Shown: positions 44,406-56,219 of the stretch, one piece after another
Layout: each line of letters starts with the position of its first letter
Position numbering within the stretch: the first letter of the stretch is position 1
Source of the DNA: Theocolax elegans
Lineage: Eukaryota; Arthropoda; Insecta; Hymenoptera; Cerocephalidae
Direction: 5' to 3'
NCBI GenBank assembly: GCA_026168455.1
Contig: CM047426.1
Location: 58,377,812 to 58,441,811, forward strand
DNA length: 64,000 nucleotides
The notes under the pieces: generated by a model
The model's input: only the letters and a program-made list of their open reading frames with translations
Told to the model about the DNA's origin: nothing
The model's database searches: none
Program-made: the position numbers and the translations under genes

Positions 44406-46748
44406 ATGGCAGCTAACTACAAATTAGGTAGTAAAATAAATATTGATAATGTAGCACAAGGTGCAGCAATAATTAGGCGCACAATAAATAATACCGCCGA
44501 TGGTAAAATTACAATTTACTGCAATCAGCTGGATTTAAACATCGACGACGATATACGCACAATTCGTGATCGCGTAGCGCGATACGAATTAATTAGAAAT
44601 TATGGCCCCTCAGCAGCAGAATGGAAACCAGAAGTAGATGGACGACCCTTGGAAGAATTTAGCCCAATAGAAGAAGAATCTCTCCTGGATCTCTCATTAA
44701 CACAATCCGAAATAACGAATTTCCCTCCCCCTCCCCGAGCAGCAAGAGCACAAAATATTACATCTGGTCGGATGTTATACGTGGAACTGCAAACCGGACA
44801 GTCGCAAGGACGGTACCAGGATCCACTGACTATGGAGGAGCCAACGGAATGCAACGAACCAATAAACGAAAGATTGCTACATCCAGCATATCGTCCGCAA
44901 GCACAATCAACGTGCAGGCATTTAAGAACGCCGTCTCCAGCTGAGCAAGAGCAGCAAAGATATTTATTAGAACCGATTATTCCAGAATTATTATATACAT
45001 CGCCAAGCACAACAGTATCGTTATTGGGAATAAACTCAACGTCGCATTACCCAATTATTACGCTTGCTCCAACCATACCGACAGATGAAAATTTAGCAAA
45101 TAACCCCTTCGTGCCAAATACAACTCCCGCAGCAACACAAAGCACACACGTATATACGAACTCGCAGCCAAGAACGACAAGCAGCATACAACCCTCAGCA
45201 TTCAGAGCAGTGCAGCAAACGGCAACAGAGCGAAGAATGAACGAGCGTAACCAAATGAACCCTAACGACCCGAGTAGCAGCACACACACAAGCAGCAGCA
45301 GAAAAATTCTCCCCAGCGTGCAATGGGAAGATGAATTAGCAGAGCAGCAGCAACGACGAGATCAAGCACACCAAAGCAGCATAGCCGACGAGCCTCAAAT
45401 GCAGAATCGAAGCCCGGAAAGAAATACAACATTTAGTATTCCCCCTCCCCAGCAGCCGCAATATTCCCAGCAGCAATATCCCCAGCAGCAATATCCCCAG
45501 CAGCAATATCCCCAGCAGCAGCAGCAGCAGCAAGCAAATTTGTCGATTCCATCTTTTAGGAATTGTTATTCAAATTGCAGCAATTTGGAGGATTCGCTTT
45601 TCACTAGAGAAAAAAGAACGGTAGAAATTTTCTCTAGATATCATATCCAGTTCAAAGGCACAAGGAAAAGCGATCCAGAAACATTCCTGAGCAATCTCCA
45701 GGAATGCAAGGAGACGTATAACCTCTCGATGGACGACATAATTAAAGCTCTCCCATCCGTGCTCGACGATGAAGCATGGGATTGGTTCAAGAGAGAAAAG
45801 AGCAGCTGGCGAAATTTTATTGATTTTGTCGACGCAGTGCGATTGCAATATGGATCGGAGGAAATCCAGAGCAACTTGCGGCAAATAGTAGAAAATCGCA
45901 CGCAAGGTCCAAATGAAGACATCTCAACGTATCTATCAAAATTACGAGGGATATTGGACCAAATTAAACCTCCGCTTCCGCTAGCAGATCAATTGGACAG
46001 AGCATTTCGAAATTTGCATCCTAGCTACAGATGCAAATTGGAAAGAAGCCAATTTGATAATTTTGCGCAGCTACAAAAGCTAGGCAAAAAGGAAGAAGCT
46101 AGGCGGTTACTCGACGAAACGTACAAGCCACCACCAACATTGCAAGGTTATGGCTTAGCAAAGTATGGCTACGTCGACCCAAAGCAGCAACAACCGCGCA
46201 GCCTAGCAGCAGTAAGCAGCTCGAGCAATCCCAAAGCCTCATACCCTTCCCAGACCCCCAAAGACCACACACCCAACCCCACATACAATAAAGAGCAGCG
46301 ATATAATAAGCCCAGTAGCCCCCAACCAAGAAGAGCAGCGCCGAACTCCCCCAAGTATGAAGAAGCAACGAAACGCGATTCCCCAAGGCCAAGTAGCAGC
46401 AGCAGCAGCACACAACATAAGCAGCCGTGGAACAAGGTAGTCGCCGACACCAGCCATAAGCAATGGCGTAAAGCAGCAACGACCCCACAAAGGCCCGACT
46501 CACCAAGGAGCCACAATCAGCAGCAACCCAGAAGCCAGAACAATTTTAGAGCAGCTATAAGAGCACCAATAATCCCCAACCACCCTAGAAAGCAGAAAGA
46601 GCCCTGCTTCATTTGTGACCAATTGGGTCACTGGGCAGCAGAGTGCTCTCAGGTATTCTGTTACAGTTGTGGAGACCAGGGAGTCTACATTAGAGACTGC
46701 CCTAAATGCAGCACGAAGCAGCAGGGAAACGGCAGCCAGAGAAAATAA
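44406..46748 (+). CDS. Gypsy-2 Gag polyprotein
   Basis: An intact frame of 780 codons from ATG at 44406 (MAANYKLGSKINIDNVAQG); an upstream start at 44343 is possible but less likely. The first ~340 residues are low-complexity and Ser/Thr/Gln-rich, with a tandem YPQQQ tract near residues 355-380 (45455-45535). The capsid-like retrotrans_gag region follows (DPETFLSNLQECKETYNLSM, DEAWDWFKREKSSWRNF), then a basic Pro/Ser/Gln-rich part. Two zinc knuckles close it: CFICDQLGHWAAEC and CYSCGDQGVYIRDC, the second with Val in place of His, followed by CPKC. It overlaps pol by ~40 bases in the -1 frame, the usual frameshift arrangement. No stop or frameshift seen. Confidence 0.88.
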   Translation: MAANYKLGSKINIDNVAQGAAIIRRTINNTADGKITIYCNQLDLNIDDDIRTIRDRVARYELIRNYGPSAAEWKPEVDGRPLEEFSPIEEESLLDLSLTQSEITNFPPPPRAARAQNITSGRMLYVELQTGQSQGRYQDPLTMEEPTECNEPINERLLHPAYRPQAQSTCRHLRTPSPAEQEQQRYLLEPIIPELLYTSPSTTVSLLGINSTSHYPIITLAPTIPTDENLANNPFVPNTTPAATQSTHVYTNSQPRTTSSIQPSAFRAVQQTATERRMNERNQMNPNDPSSSTHTSSSRKILPSVQWEDELAEQQQRRDQAHQSSIADEPQMQNRSPERNTTFSIPPPQQPQYSQQQYPQQQYPQQQYPQQQQQQQANLSIPSFRNCYSNCSNLEDSLFTREKRTVEIFSRYHIQFKGTRKSDPETFLSNLQECKETYNLSMDDIIKALPSVLDDEAWDWFKREKSSWRNFIDFVDAVRLQYGSEEIQSNLRQIVENRTQGPNEDISTYLSKLRGILDQIKPPLPLADQLDRAFRNLHPSYRCKLERSQFDNFAQLQKLGKKEEARRLLDETYKPPPTLQGYGLAKYGYVDPKQQQPRSLAAVSSSSNPKASYPSQTPKDHTPNPTYNKEQRYNKPSSPQPRRAAPNSPKYEEATKRDSPRPSSSSSSTQHKQPWNKVVADTSHKQWRKAATTPQRPDSPRSHNQQQPRSQNNFRAAIRAPIIPNHPRKQKEPCFICDQLGHWAAECSQVFCYSCGDQGVYIRDCPKCSTKQQGNGSQRK

Positions 46749-49531
46749 GGACCCGTATTTTCTCACCCAAACCCCCCTTAGGGTCTCACCCCTCCCATAT
46801 AGCAGCTAACGAGTCCCTTTTTCAGCAAATTCCCGGCATTGATCCCCGTTTATTTTTTAACCTAGAGCTAAATGGACACAAGCTCATAGCACTGCTCGAT
46901 GATGGAGCAGTGCACTCCTTTATAGGCAAAGGAATGAGTAAGGTGCTCCAGAAGAAGCTCAGGAGATCGGACTGCAAAGCAGTAAAAGTAGCAGACGGTA
47001 CCACGGTGCCAATTCAAGGTATTATCGACGTCTCTATAAATATTGACGGCGACAATATCCTAATGCCTTTCCAAGTAGCAGACGATCTGCAGTATGATTG
47101 CATACTGGGGATCGATTTTAAGCGCAAGGTCAACATGAGGATAAATTATGAAAAGGATACGTGGTGGACTTCTAAAGGCATTACGCATCATTTTTATCCT
47201 CATGGCGAAGACCCAAGCTACATACCAGCTCTAGCCAGCATCGGAGGACTCAAAAGAGCTACCCCTTCCCAAGAAAAAATTTTGCAGCAGCTTTTAGACG
47301 AAATGATTCCCGCAGCCCCCAAGACATTAGGTACCACGAACCTAACGGTCCATAAAATAGATACACAAGGAGCAGAGCCTATTAGGCAGAGGAACCGCCG
47401 GTACTCGCCTAAAATGCTACAAGCAGGCTATGCGGAGGTCGATAGAATGCTACGTGAGGGCATCATCGAACCTTCCGATAGTCCATGGTGCAGCTGCCCC
47501 GTTATTGTCCCTAAAGGGAACGGTGCATATCGTTTCTGCATTGACTATAGGCAAGTCAATGCAGTAACTAAAAAAATAGCGTATCCCATGCGAAACATGG
47601 ATGATATATTGAACCAGCTACGAGAAAGCCGCTACATAAGCAAACTAGACCTGTCCCAAGCTTATCATCAAGTCCCCCCTAGCCCCCGAAAGCCGAGAAA
47701 TAACAGCCTTTGCCCTCCCAGGAAAGGGTTTATTTCAATTCACCCGCGTACCCTACGGTCTAGCAAACGCACCAGCAATGTTCCAGAAAATAATGGACAA
47801 TTTAATAAAGCCGGAGTGGGAACCGAATGTGTTCGCTTACTTAGATGATATAATCATCACAGCCAAAACCTTTGAGGAACACATTCGGTGGCTCAAAATA
47901 GTATTAGCAGCCCTGAAGAAAGCCAATTTGCAGCTAAACCGCGAAAAATCTGAATTTTGTTGCGCGGAGGTTACATACCTAGGTTATAAAGTTAACCAGG
48001 ATGGCCTAAAAACCAACAATGACAAAATTAGGCCAATATTAGAATACCCAGCCCCCACTAATTTAAAGCAGCTACGGAGATTTACCGGATTAATCGGTTG
48101 GTATTCCCGATTTATCGATAAATTAGCAGATTATCGAGCACCCTTGAATTATCTCACAAGGAAAGATGTCAGATGGCACTGGCACAAAGAGCAGCAAGAA
48201 GCGTTCGAGAAGATGAAATTAGCCCTCACCCAAGCCCCCGTTTTAGCCCGACCCGATTTTTCCCTCCAATTTTCCAAACCGACCGACCAAGAGCCCTGTA
48301 CGAAGCCCACTACACGCCGCAAGCAGGCCATCTAGGTAATGACAAAACGTATGCTAGATTGGCCACATATTATTACTGGCCAGGAATATATATGGATACA
48401 TGCCAATATGTCAAAGCTTGCCAAGAGTGCCAAGCTCATAAAAGCAGCCAACAAGCTCCCGCCGGTCTTATGGAAGGCAGGAATATCAGTGCACCCTGGA
48501 CAGTAGTAGCAGCAGATATTATGGGCCCAAAGCCACCATCGAAACAAGGCTTCAAATACATTATTGTATTTGAAGACCTGTTCACGAGATACGTGGAGAT
48601 GAAGGCATTAAGAAGAGCTGATGCGAAGAGCGTATTACAAGCTTTCGACGAGCTCGTAATAAATAGATGGGGATGTCCCAAATACCTGATCACCGATAAC
48701 GGAACAGAATTCGTTAATCGGATGGTCACAGAAAAGCTAACATATTACGGGATTACGCAGTCTACAATCCCTCCATATTTCGCGCAAGCCAACCCTGTGG
48801 AAAGGGTTAATAGAAATATAAAGCCAATGATCAACAGCTATCTAGCTGATGATCATAGAAATTGGGACACACATCTAGGCGAATTTTGTTTTGCGCTAAA
48901 CACGGTCGTGCACTCCTCCACCAAATATTCACCAGCATTCCTGAATTTTGGTAGGAACCCTATTCCCATAGCTCTGGTCAAAAAGCACATTGAATCCCCA
49001 ACCCAAATTCCCGCCCCAGATACGCAGCAATGGATAGAGCGATTGCATAGATTGCCAGCAATCTACGACCTAGTAAAGAAGCATACCGAGATAGCCACAG
49101 CCAAGCAAGCACGGTATTACAATAGAGGTCGTAGAGACATACAGTACCAATTAGGAGATTTAGTTTGTCGCCGTAATCGTGTGCTATCGTCAGCCGACGA
49201 TAATTTCGCAGCTAAGCACGCACCCAAATATATAGGACCCGCAAAAATAATTCAAATATTCTCCCCTAGCATTTATTTAGTGGAGGATGAGAGCAGCAAA
49301 CGACAAACTAAAGTTCATATTAGCGATTTAAAGCGGTACGTCCCTCCCCGAAATGTAATTCCACCCCAATGTCCACAAACGCAGCAGCAGCAATTATCGC
49401 AAAGCATCCGAATCACGAATCCGCCCAATAACCCAGCTACCCGTAAAAGAGGTCGTCCCAAGAAAATTATACCTGATCCCGATATGTCCCCTAGCAGCCC
49501 ACCCACACATCAGCTCAGACCCCGGAAGTAA
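46706..49531 (+). pseudogene. Gypsy-2 Pol with RNase H deletion and frameshift
   Basis: The protease region (46840-47200) has LIALLDDGAVHSFIGKG, D-D-G where D-T/S-G is expected, and ILGIDF. RT begins at ~47370 (EPSDSPWCSCPVIVPKGNG, YRFCIDYRQVNAVT) and loses frame at ~47685 in a C run, then continues from 47778 with FAYLDDIIITAKTFEEHI. At ~48265 the RT-RNase H connection (APVLARPDFS) joins directly to the integrase zinc-binding part (AGHLGNDKTYARLATYYYWP), so RNase H is missing. Integrase is intact to 49531 (DIMGPKPPSKQG, ITDNGTEFVNRM, ANPVERVNRNI, C-terminal HISDLKRYVPPR), so D, D and E are present. Confidence 0.85.
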
Positions 49532-50294
49532 TAACTAAAATACCCCCTTTTATCTTCAGCAAGCAGCCACAGCAAGCAGCGAAACGTTAAACCCTACATT
49601 CTCTCTTCCTATTTATTTTTTACTATCAGCAGCTTAATGTACTAACAATACTAACGAATACCCCAGCAGCCAAGAAATAATATGCACAAATTTTTTATTA
49701 ATTACGTTGTCTTAAAGAAATTTTTTTTAAATGATTTAATGAGCAAGCAAAATAATGACGCAGTAGCAGCAATATGGCAAAGAAGCAGCAAGGCATGCAC
49801 CAATCTTATAAATTAGTAGTAGCATAATATATAAAAATCGATATTTTAATTGCATTGAAGAATTTAATTTTTATTATTAAATAAAATGTTTAATAGGAAT
49901 GAGAGAGAACATGTAAGTATGCAGTATGAGAGTGTCGCGAACGCGAAATGAGCTCTCAAAGCGGTAAGATATAATAAATATAATGTAAGGGCCCAGCCAA
50001 TCGTACTTATAGGCATATAAGAGCAAAATCGAATCACATACACCGTGTACACTAACACAGATAGCAGCCAAGCAGAATAGTCATGGAGACTAAACACGAG
50101 CACACCGCAACAGTAGCACCGGGTACTTGTTAGAAATAAGTTAGTCAAGAAGCAGCATTACTCTCCCCACCATACTAGCAGCGATAATAGCAAATCATTT
50201 TTTTTTAGTTTTAGTAATTAAGTATTTATTTAATTTATTGTCTTTTAGTTAGTTCAATTTAAAATTCAGTTACGACTTCCGCGTAACTTCAGTT
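49532..50294 (+). other. Gypsy-2 3' internal region
   Basis: Between pol and the purine tract; no env-like frame with signal peptide or membrane anchor is visible. Confidence 0.6.
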
Positions 50295-50307
50295 TGGTGG
50301 GGGGGAG
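50295..50307 (+). promoter_or_regulatory. Gypsy-2 polypurine tract
   Basis: TGGTGGGGGGGAG just before the 3' LTR. Confidence 0.75.
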
Positions 50308-50308
50308 T

Positions 50309-51585
50309 TGTGACAAGGTATGTAATACCTGTCAAAGTAATAAGCGAGCGAGTCCCAATACAAACTAACCTACCTACCCTCACATCTCTAAGCCTACCTA
50401 GCCTACCCGAAGCTCCCCAATACTTCTCTTGGCTCCTTCCACGTAGCACAATAAAGCAGCATGTCAGGAGAGGCGACACAACTCCCAGGAGGCTTCGCAC
50501 CAGGACCATGAAGCACCCTACGATGGCCCAAGGTGCCAGATGGAGCAGCACGAGCAGCAACAAGACATCCAGGAAGCTGTGAAACAGTTAGATAATTAAT
50601 AAGAATCCTAATTAGAAGGAAACAAGGAAGCATGTAGTGCACATAGTAACTGACAGCTACATGCTAGGAGAGGATTGGAAGTGAGGTTATGGTAATCATA
50701 ACATTACCATAACTCTCAGTTAATAATTAGTAAATAATAAGCAGCACTCCCTCGGGAGATAGATATTCACCTGAGAAGCAGCCAGAATCCCCGCAGCAAC
50801 GCAGCACCGACGAAGAGCAGCAATCACCGACCCGACGCGCACCAGCTGAGCAGCCACCGTGAGAGCGAGAGAGAGAAAAGACTCGAAGATCGGCCGTCCC
50901 GTCTGCACCTGTAACAGAGCAGACTCATTAGCCGATACATTATATAACACGGAGGAACGATCATATAGACTTACCGGGTTAACAGCATCACCGGGAACAT
51001 CGTCCTCTCCGTGGGAAGCAGCAGCCCGGCAACGTCGTCCGCCTTGATCAACATGGCCGCGAGCACTCACTACACGAGGCGCGCGAGACGACGGCGGCCG
51101 ACGGGCGACTCGACGCGAGAAGCTGCGCGCGCACGTCGGGCCCGAGCAGCGAAGCGGCGAACGAGCCCGAGCTCGAGAGAGCTCATCGGGACGCCATCGA
51201 GGCTACATCGGGCAATCGATTCGCGACCAATTATATCACCGATATAGTATATTTCGAGTGTGTGTGTGATAGCATTGACCACAGTGCAGCGAAATCCGAG
51301 GAGACGATCTCCACGTCAATAAGGTGGGTGTACGCCTTACAGTGGATATTCGTATTCCTCTGACCGTAAGTGTGCTTCCCCTTTTCTCCCCTCCCCTCCC
51401 CTCGCGCAGCAAGTAGCAGCAGCAGCTCGCACGCAGCCGAGCTTATTAATATAAATTCGCCGCGATCGTACGCGGCTGGCGCCCAAACCTATTTTATATA
51501 TATTTGTAATAAATATTATTTTATGTTAATATAATTGTTTATATCGCCTTGACGCCCCGCCCTAATCCCCAGCGTGACCGTTACA
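50309..51585 (+). repeat. Gypsy-2 3' LTR
   Basis: Near-identical to 41845-43129 apart from the 8-bp gap and a few substitutions. Ends ACCGTTACA, then GTAC. Confidence 0.93.
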
Positions 51586-51955
51586 GTACATATTTATATT
51601 TTTATATTTTATGTTTTTTTTTTCTATTTATATTTTTTATATTATATTATTTTATTTTTTCTTGACATGTTATGCTATTTTATCGCGTTTTTTGTAACGA
51701 ATATTTACTGCGACTGTATTAATTTTGTATTTTTGTATTCATGTGCCTCGGCTATCAAGGGCCTCCGAGTCCTTAGCCGTTAATAAACATCTATCTATCT
51801 ATCTCTCTCCCTCACTCTCACTCTATCTCTCATTCTCTCACTCATTTTCTCTCTCTCTCATTCTCTCTCTAATTCTCTGTTTCTCTCTCATTTTCACTAA
51901 CTGCCTATCTGTCTCTCTATCTCTCCCTCTCACTGTCTCTCTCGCTCTGTCTCAT
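51586..51955 (+). repeat. Element D 3' tail and following microsatellite
   Basis: AT-rich tail of D, a hairpin CGGCTATCAAGG / CCTTAGCCG (51749-51779), AATAAACA, then (TCTA)n and a long TC-rich tract to ~51955. Confidence 0.75.
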
Positions 51956-52133
51956 TATAAATTATATAAATTATATATATAAATTATAAATTTGCAAACC
52001 ATCAATTTTCGAGGTTAACTGCGAGAGGGAATTCGCGACTCTACGGGGAGCAGTTCTCGCAACATAAGACGGCTAACGCAATATTTTTGCTCATCTACCT
52101 GTGACCTTCACTGGCGGACGTCGATTGGCAGCA

Positions 52134-53303
52134 ATGGCATCGCGCGGCTGCTTCGTATGTGGCGTACGTCTCACAAGGAAGGACTATACTGAGGTATGTC
52201 CGGAGTGTAGTAAAATCTCCCACTCCCACTGTGTAGATGTTTCGTCTGGCTCTTCTGAGCGCCGCTGTTGCGAGCTGGCGAAAGTGAAAGCGCTAGTCGT
52301 GGCTCCTACTGATGCGAGGGCGCCACCGCCTGGGTTGCCACGACAAGCTAGGGAGAACTGCGCTACCGAGCCAGTAGCCACGCCCATATCGACTCCTTCC
52401 ACTACTAAGCGCGTGGCCTCGCCTCCGTCGCCATCATCGTCGCAGGTTGCTAAGCAACCTCGCGGCGCCACGCCCAATGAGTGTCACTCCGGCCTACCCC
52501 TTGCCGTAGATATGGCCGCGTTCCTCTCTGAGCTCGCAAGCCGCTTAGAGTCAAAACTTGACAATTCGGTCTCGCGCATCGAGTGATCAGTTCAAGGTTT
52601 GGCAAACGAGATTCGGGAACTAAATTCCCGAGTTTCACTATTAGAGGCCGAGACAGAAGAAAAGTTTTCGGATATCTCGAGTCGTCTGGGTGCCTTGGAG
52701 TGCGCGAATGATGCTTTGCGTGGACAATTTGAAGCGGCGAAAAGTAATTGCTTAGGGAGTACCACGGAGCCGGTCAATGACACTTGCGAGATTTTGATAC
52801 TCGGTATTCCGGCTAATTTAGAGATTTCAGAGGGAGAGGCCGTCGAAAAGATTTTATCAATTATCAAACTCCCCCGGGCTAACTCGCACGTAGTTGAAAC
52901 CAGGCCATGGCTCGCCCGTAATGGAACTAATGGTCAACCCGAGCGTACAACAACATCGTCAAGCAGAACCAACGCCGGTAACGGTATAGTGATTAGATTT
53001 TCTTCTCTCTCTATCAGGGATCTCATTCTTGAGAGAGCGCGTCTTTTGAAAGGAGTTACGGCGGAGTCTCTTTTCGGTGCGGGTGGTGCGACCTCAATAT
53101 TTCTGCGTGCGTTATGGCCCAAACAATTACACGTATTACTGTCAAAGGCTATTCGTCATTCTTCTGACTTAGGCTATGCGAGGCCTATAGTCAAAAATCT
53201 TAATGTTTATATGCGAAAAACCAAGGGAGGGGAGCTTCTTCCTATACATAACGAATCGGACATCCTTAATCTTCCGTCATCTAGTTCCTCATCGTCGAAA
53301 TGA
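52134..53303 (+). pseudogene. Element E ORF1: PHD-like finger and coiled coil, one stop
   Basis: From ATG at 52134: a Cys/His-rich N-terminus CFVCGVRLTRKDYTEVCPEC...SHSHCVDV...RCCEL, of PHD/RING-like spacing. Then comes a Pro/Ala/Ser-rich linker and the C-terminal part, starting with a predicted coiled coil (ELNSRVSLLEAETEEKFSDI) and an RNA-binding-like domain (CEILILGIPANLEISEGEAV). The frame is open except for a TGA at 52584-52586. CR1-group elements are known to carry PHD-type ORF1 proteins. Ends in a Ser-rich tail at 53303. Confidence 0.68.
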
Positions 53304-53319
53304 GAATCGGCGGGCCAGG

Positions 53320-56219
53320 CTTCATCACTCACTAACGCTACATTTTCCATCTTTCATGCTAACATCAACCGATTAAAAACTCATTTCTCATCCGTTGAAT
53401 CATTTATTGCACCTTCAAATCACGATATCATTTCTTTTTCAGAGACTTTTCTCAAGGACTATGACTCCTCCGATATATTGGGCCTTCCAAACTACACATT
53501 ATATAGATTGGATCGGGTTGGAAAGGAGGGGGGGGGTGTTGCGGCTTACATTAAGAATAACCTTGATGTTAAGTTAGTCGCCCACTCGGACCCTGTTTTT
53601 TCCAACTCTCCCGAGTTTATGATTTTTCAGATTTATGGTTGCTCCAGTTCGATACTGTTTTGTGTGGTTTACCGAAGGCCCACAGCGGCGTACCCATTCG
53701 AATTTTTTAACTCTGTATCAAAGTTTTTGCATACATGTGATCAAGTAATAATCACCGGTGACTTTAATATCAATATGGGCAAAAAGGATGGGTCGTCTGC
53801 TATGTTGGAGACTTACTTAGAGTCATTAGACCTTTCTCTAATCGAATCTGAACCCACTCATCATACTCACACAGCCAATACTTCATCGCGCACATGGCTC
53901 GATTTATTTATTGTTCGAAACCCTCCGCCAGTTTATAAGTATACGAAATCACTCGTGCCCTTTGCAGCAGGGCATGACTCTATTATTCTAGAATTAGACA
54001 TTAGTAAACCGCAGCTGAAACCAAAAAGGTTCTGGTCGCGCAACTTTGCGTTGATCGATCTGGCGGAGGCAGCTGCATTGTTTTCGGATACTTTTGATCG
54101 AGCTTCATCTCATCTTAACACTTATATCTTATCATCTTATCAATCATCTACTCACTTGTCGCATGCCTCGCCTGGCCGCGCGTTCTTTCCTTCTCCATCT
54201 CCCTCAAACTCCTTGTTTCAGTCTAACTCGTTATCACTCTCTACGTCACCTATCATTATAAATGACCTCCTCTCCAACCTTGTCAATTCCATTTTGTCTA
54301 CTTTTAATTCACTAGCTCCGGCAAAACTCACCACCATTAAATACTCTAATAAACCATGGATCACTCCACTCATTAAGCAAAACATTAAGGCTCGAAACAT
54401 GGCTTACAAGAGGTACTTGACGACAGGCCTGAGATCTGATTACCACATTTTCAAAGACCTTCGTAGGCTAGTTAAAAACTCTTTAGACTCGAGTAAATTT
54501 ACTTTCTATAACCAGAAAATAAAGTCTGCCGCCAATTCCTCAGGTCTGTGAAGGGAGCTCAGGAACATGGGTCTTGTATCTAAACCAGCTCAGTCACCTC
54601 TTAGTTTATTTTCACTCGATCAGCTTAATAATCATTACGCCTCCATCTCATATTCACCCTCTCACTTCACTTTGGATCATCTTCAGTCACTCATCACATC
54701 TCAGGACATCTTACCCGCCAATTATCCCACAACTTCATTTAATTTCGTTCCTGTCACTACTCATAAGGTGCTTTCCACCATATCCAGGGCATCCTCCAAG
54801 GCTATAGGCTACGACGGGATCTCGGTTCCCATGCTTAAATGCCTGGCACCCCAGATAGCTCCGCACCTGGCTGACCTGTTTAATTACTCTTTTTCATCTG
54901 GTTCCTTCCCAGAGCCCTGGACTAAATCCTTGCTTTTTCCTCTGGCTAAGTCGAGCAGGATGATCTCGCCGTCTGATACCAGGCCCATTGCTAAGCTCTG
55001 CGAAATTTCCAAAATCCTAGAGAAGCTTGTCCATGAACAACTTACAGATTTTATTAATTCTAACAACTTAATAATTGAGAGACAAGCGGGCTTTCGCCGG
55101 GGGCACAGTACCCAGACGGCGCTAATTGGTGTGTTGGATGATGTTAGAAGAGCGATCGACAAGCGCATGATTACCATCCTCATCCTGTTCGACTTTTCCA
55201 AGGCGTTCGATTCGGTGCCGCACGATATTATGCTACGTAAACTACGTGCGCTGGGGTGTTCGGACGTAGTGCTAACCTGGTTCTTTCACTACCTTGTGGG
55301 CCGTTCGCAGGCGGTGGTGGACGAGCTGGGGAACACCTCGGCCTGGCTTGACACATCCAGGGGAGTTCCACAGGGCAGTGTCCTAGGCCCTCTTTTGTTT
55401 TCTATTTTTATCAATGACCTACCGAGTGTTTTAAGGCATTCTAACCATATGATTTTTGCGGATGACACCCAGATCTATCACTCTTTTTACCCGGCGGATC
55501 TCGCTCAGGGAGTTCTCAGAATTTCGGAGGATGCCAACGCGGTGGATGAATGGGCGAGATCAAATGGGCTAAGTTTAAACGTGAAAAAGACGAAGGTGAT
55601 GATCTTGGGGAGTCAAGCCTACACTTCGCGCATTCAGCTAGACTCTGCTCCGAAGGTTAGAATTGGAGATAACCTACTGAACTATGAACAACAAGTCAAA
55701 TCATTGGGCATTTGGATAACTCCAACCTTGGATTGGTCTCGCCAGGTTGCGTCGGTCTCTCAGCGCGTTCATGGAGTCCTCCACTCCTTAAGATTCTTTC
55801 GGCGGGCACTCTCGCGCCAGAACCGTAAACATCTAGTCGAGTCGCTTGTTCTCCCACTCTTTGATTATGCGTGCGCAGTCTTCCATGATTTAGATGCGAC
55901 CAGGAATTTGCGACTCCAACGACTTTTGAACGCTTGTGTTCGCTTTGTGTGGGGGAACATACCCTGGCGCGAGCACGTGACACCATACCGTCTGAGGCTA
56001 GGATGGCTGTCGGTTGAGCTCAGGAGATCCCTCTTTATTGGTTGTAGCGCTCATAATATTCTTTCACACAATTCCCCGTCCTATATTGCACGCCATTTCA
56101 TTGTACGCGATTCCTCATTTTCATCCCGCTCATCCTCTCGCCACTCACCCTTATCCCTCTTTTATCTCCCTCCCAGAACCGAAGCTCTTAACAACTCCTT
56201 CATAATCACTGCCTCATAA
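53320..56219 (+). pseudogene. Element E ORF2: endonuclease-RT, nearly intact
   Basis: APE endonuclease: FHANINRLKTHFSSVE, ISFSETFLKDYD, GGGVAAYIKNNL, VYRRPTAAYP, VIITGDFNINM, SRTWLDLFIV and AAGHDSIILEL. A TGA at 54549-54551 replaces what relatives read as Trp. The RT is intact from 54567: GFRRGHSTQTALIG, LILFDFSKAFDSVPHD, GVPQGSVLGPLLFSIF and the catalytic HMIFADDTQIYHSF, then thumb and C-terminal region. A TAA at ~56217 and a frameshift cut off about the last 45 residues seen in element C. No start codon choice is secure; the frame is open from about 53320. Confidence 0.85.

Larger units (their letters stand above)
41845..51585 (+). mobile_element. Gypsy-2: young Ty3/Gypsy element (9741 bp)
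   Basis: Two LTRs of 1285 and 1277 bp differ mainly by an 8-bp gap (CAAATCCC present near 41950, absent in the 3' copy), and GTAC is duplicated at 41841-41844 and 51586-51589. Near-identical LTRs mean recent insertion. It lies in the 3' untranslated region of element D. It has gag, a pol frame and a primer site, but RNase H is deleted and RT is frameshifted, so it would need help from an intact relative. Confidence 0.93.
36648..51795 (+). mobile_element. Non-LTR retrotransposon D, split by two later elements
   Basis: Starts right after (TC)n with a 5' untranslated region, then ORF1 and ORF2. The 3' untranslated region resumes after Gypsy-2 (51590) and ends with a hairpin, AATAAACA and (TCTA)n. 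Interrupted by a TTAA element (37528-38670) in ORF1 and by Gypsy-2 (41845-51585) in the 3' region. The most complete of the non-LTR copies together with E. Confidence 0.75.

Noticed and set aside
44600..46766. Several minus-strand frames opposite gag
   Set aside because: Shadows of the intact plus-strand gag created by CAG/GCA-rich codons.
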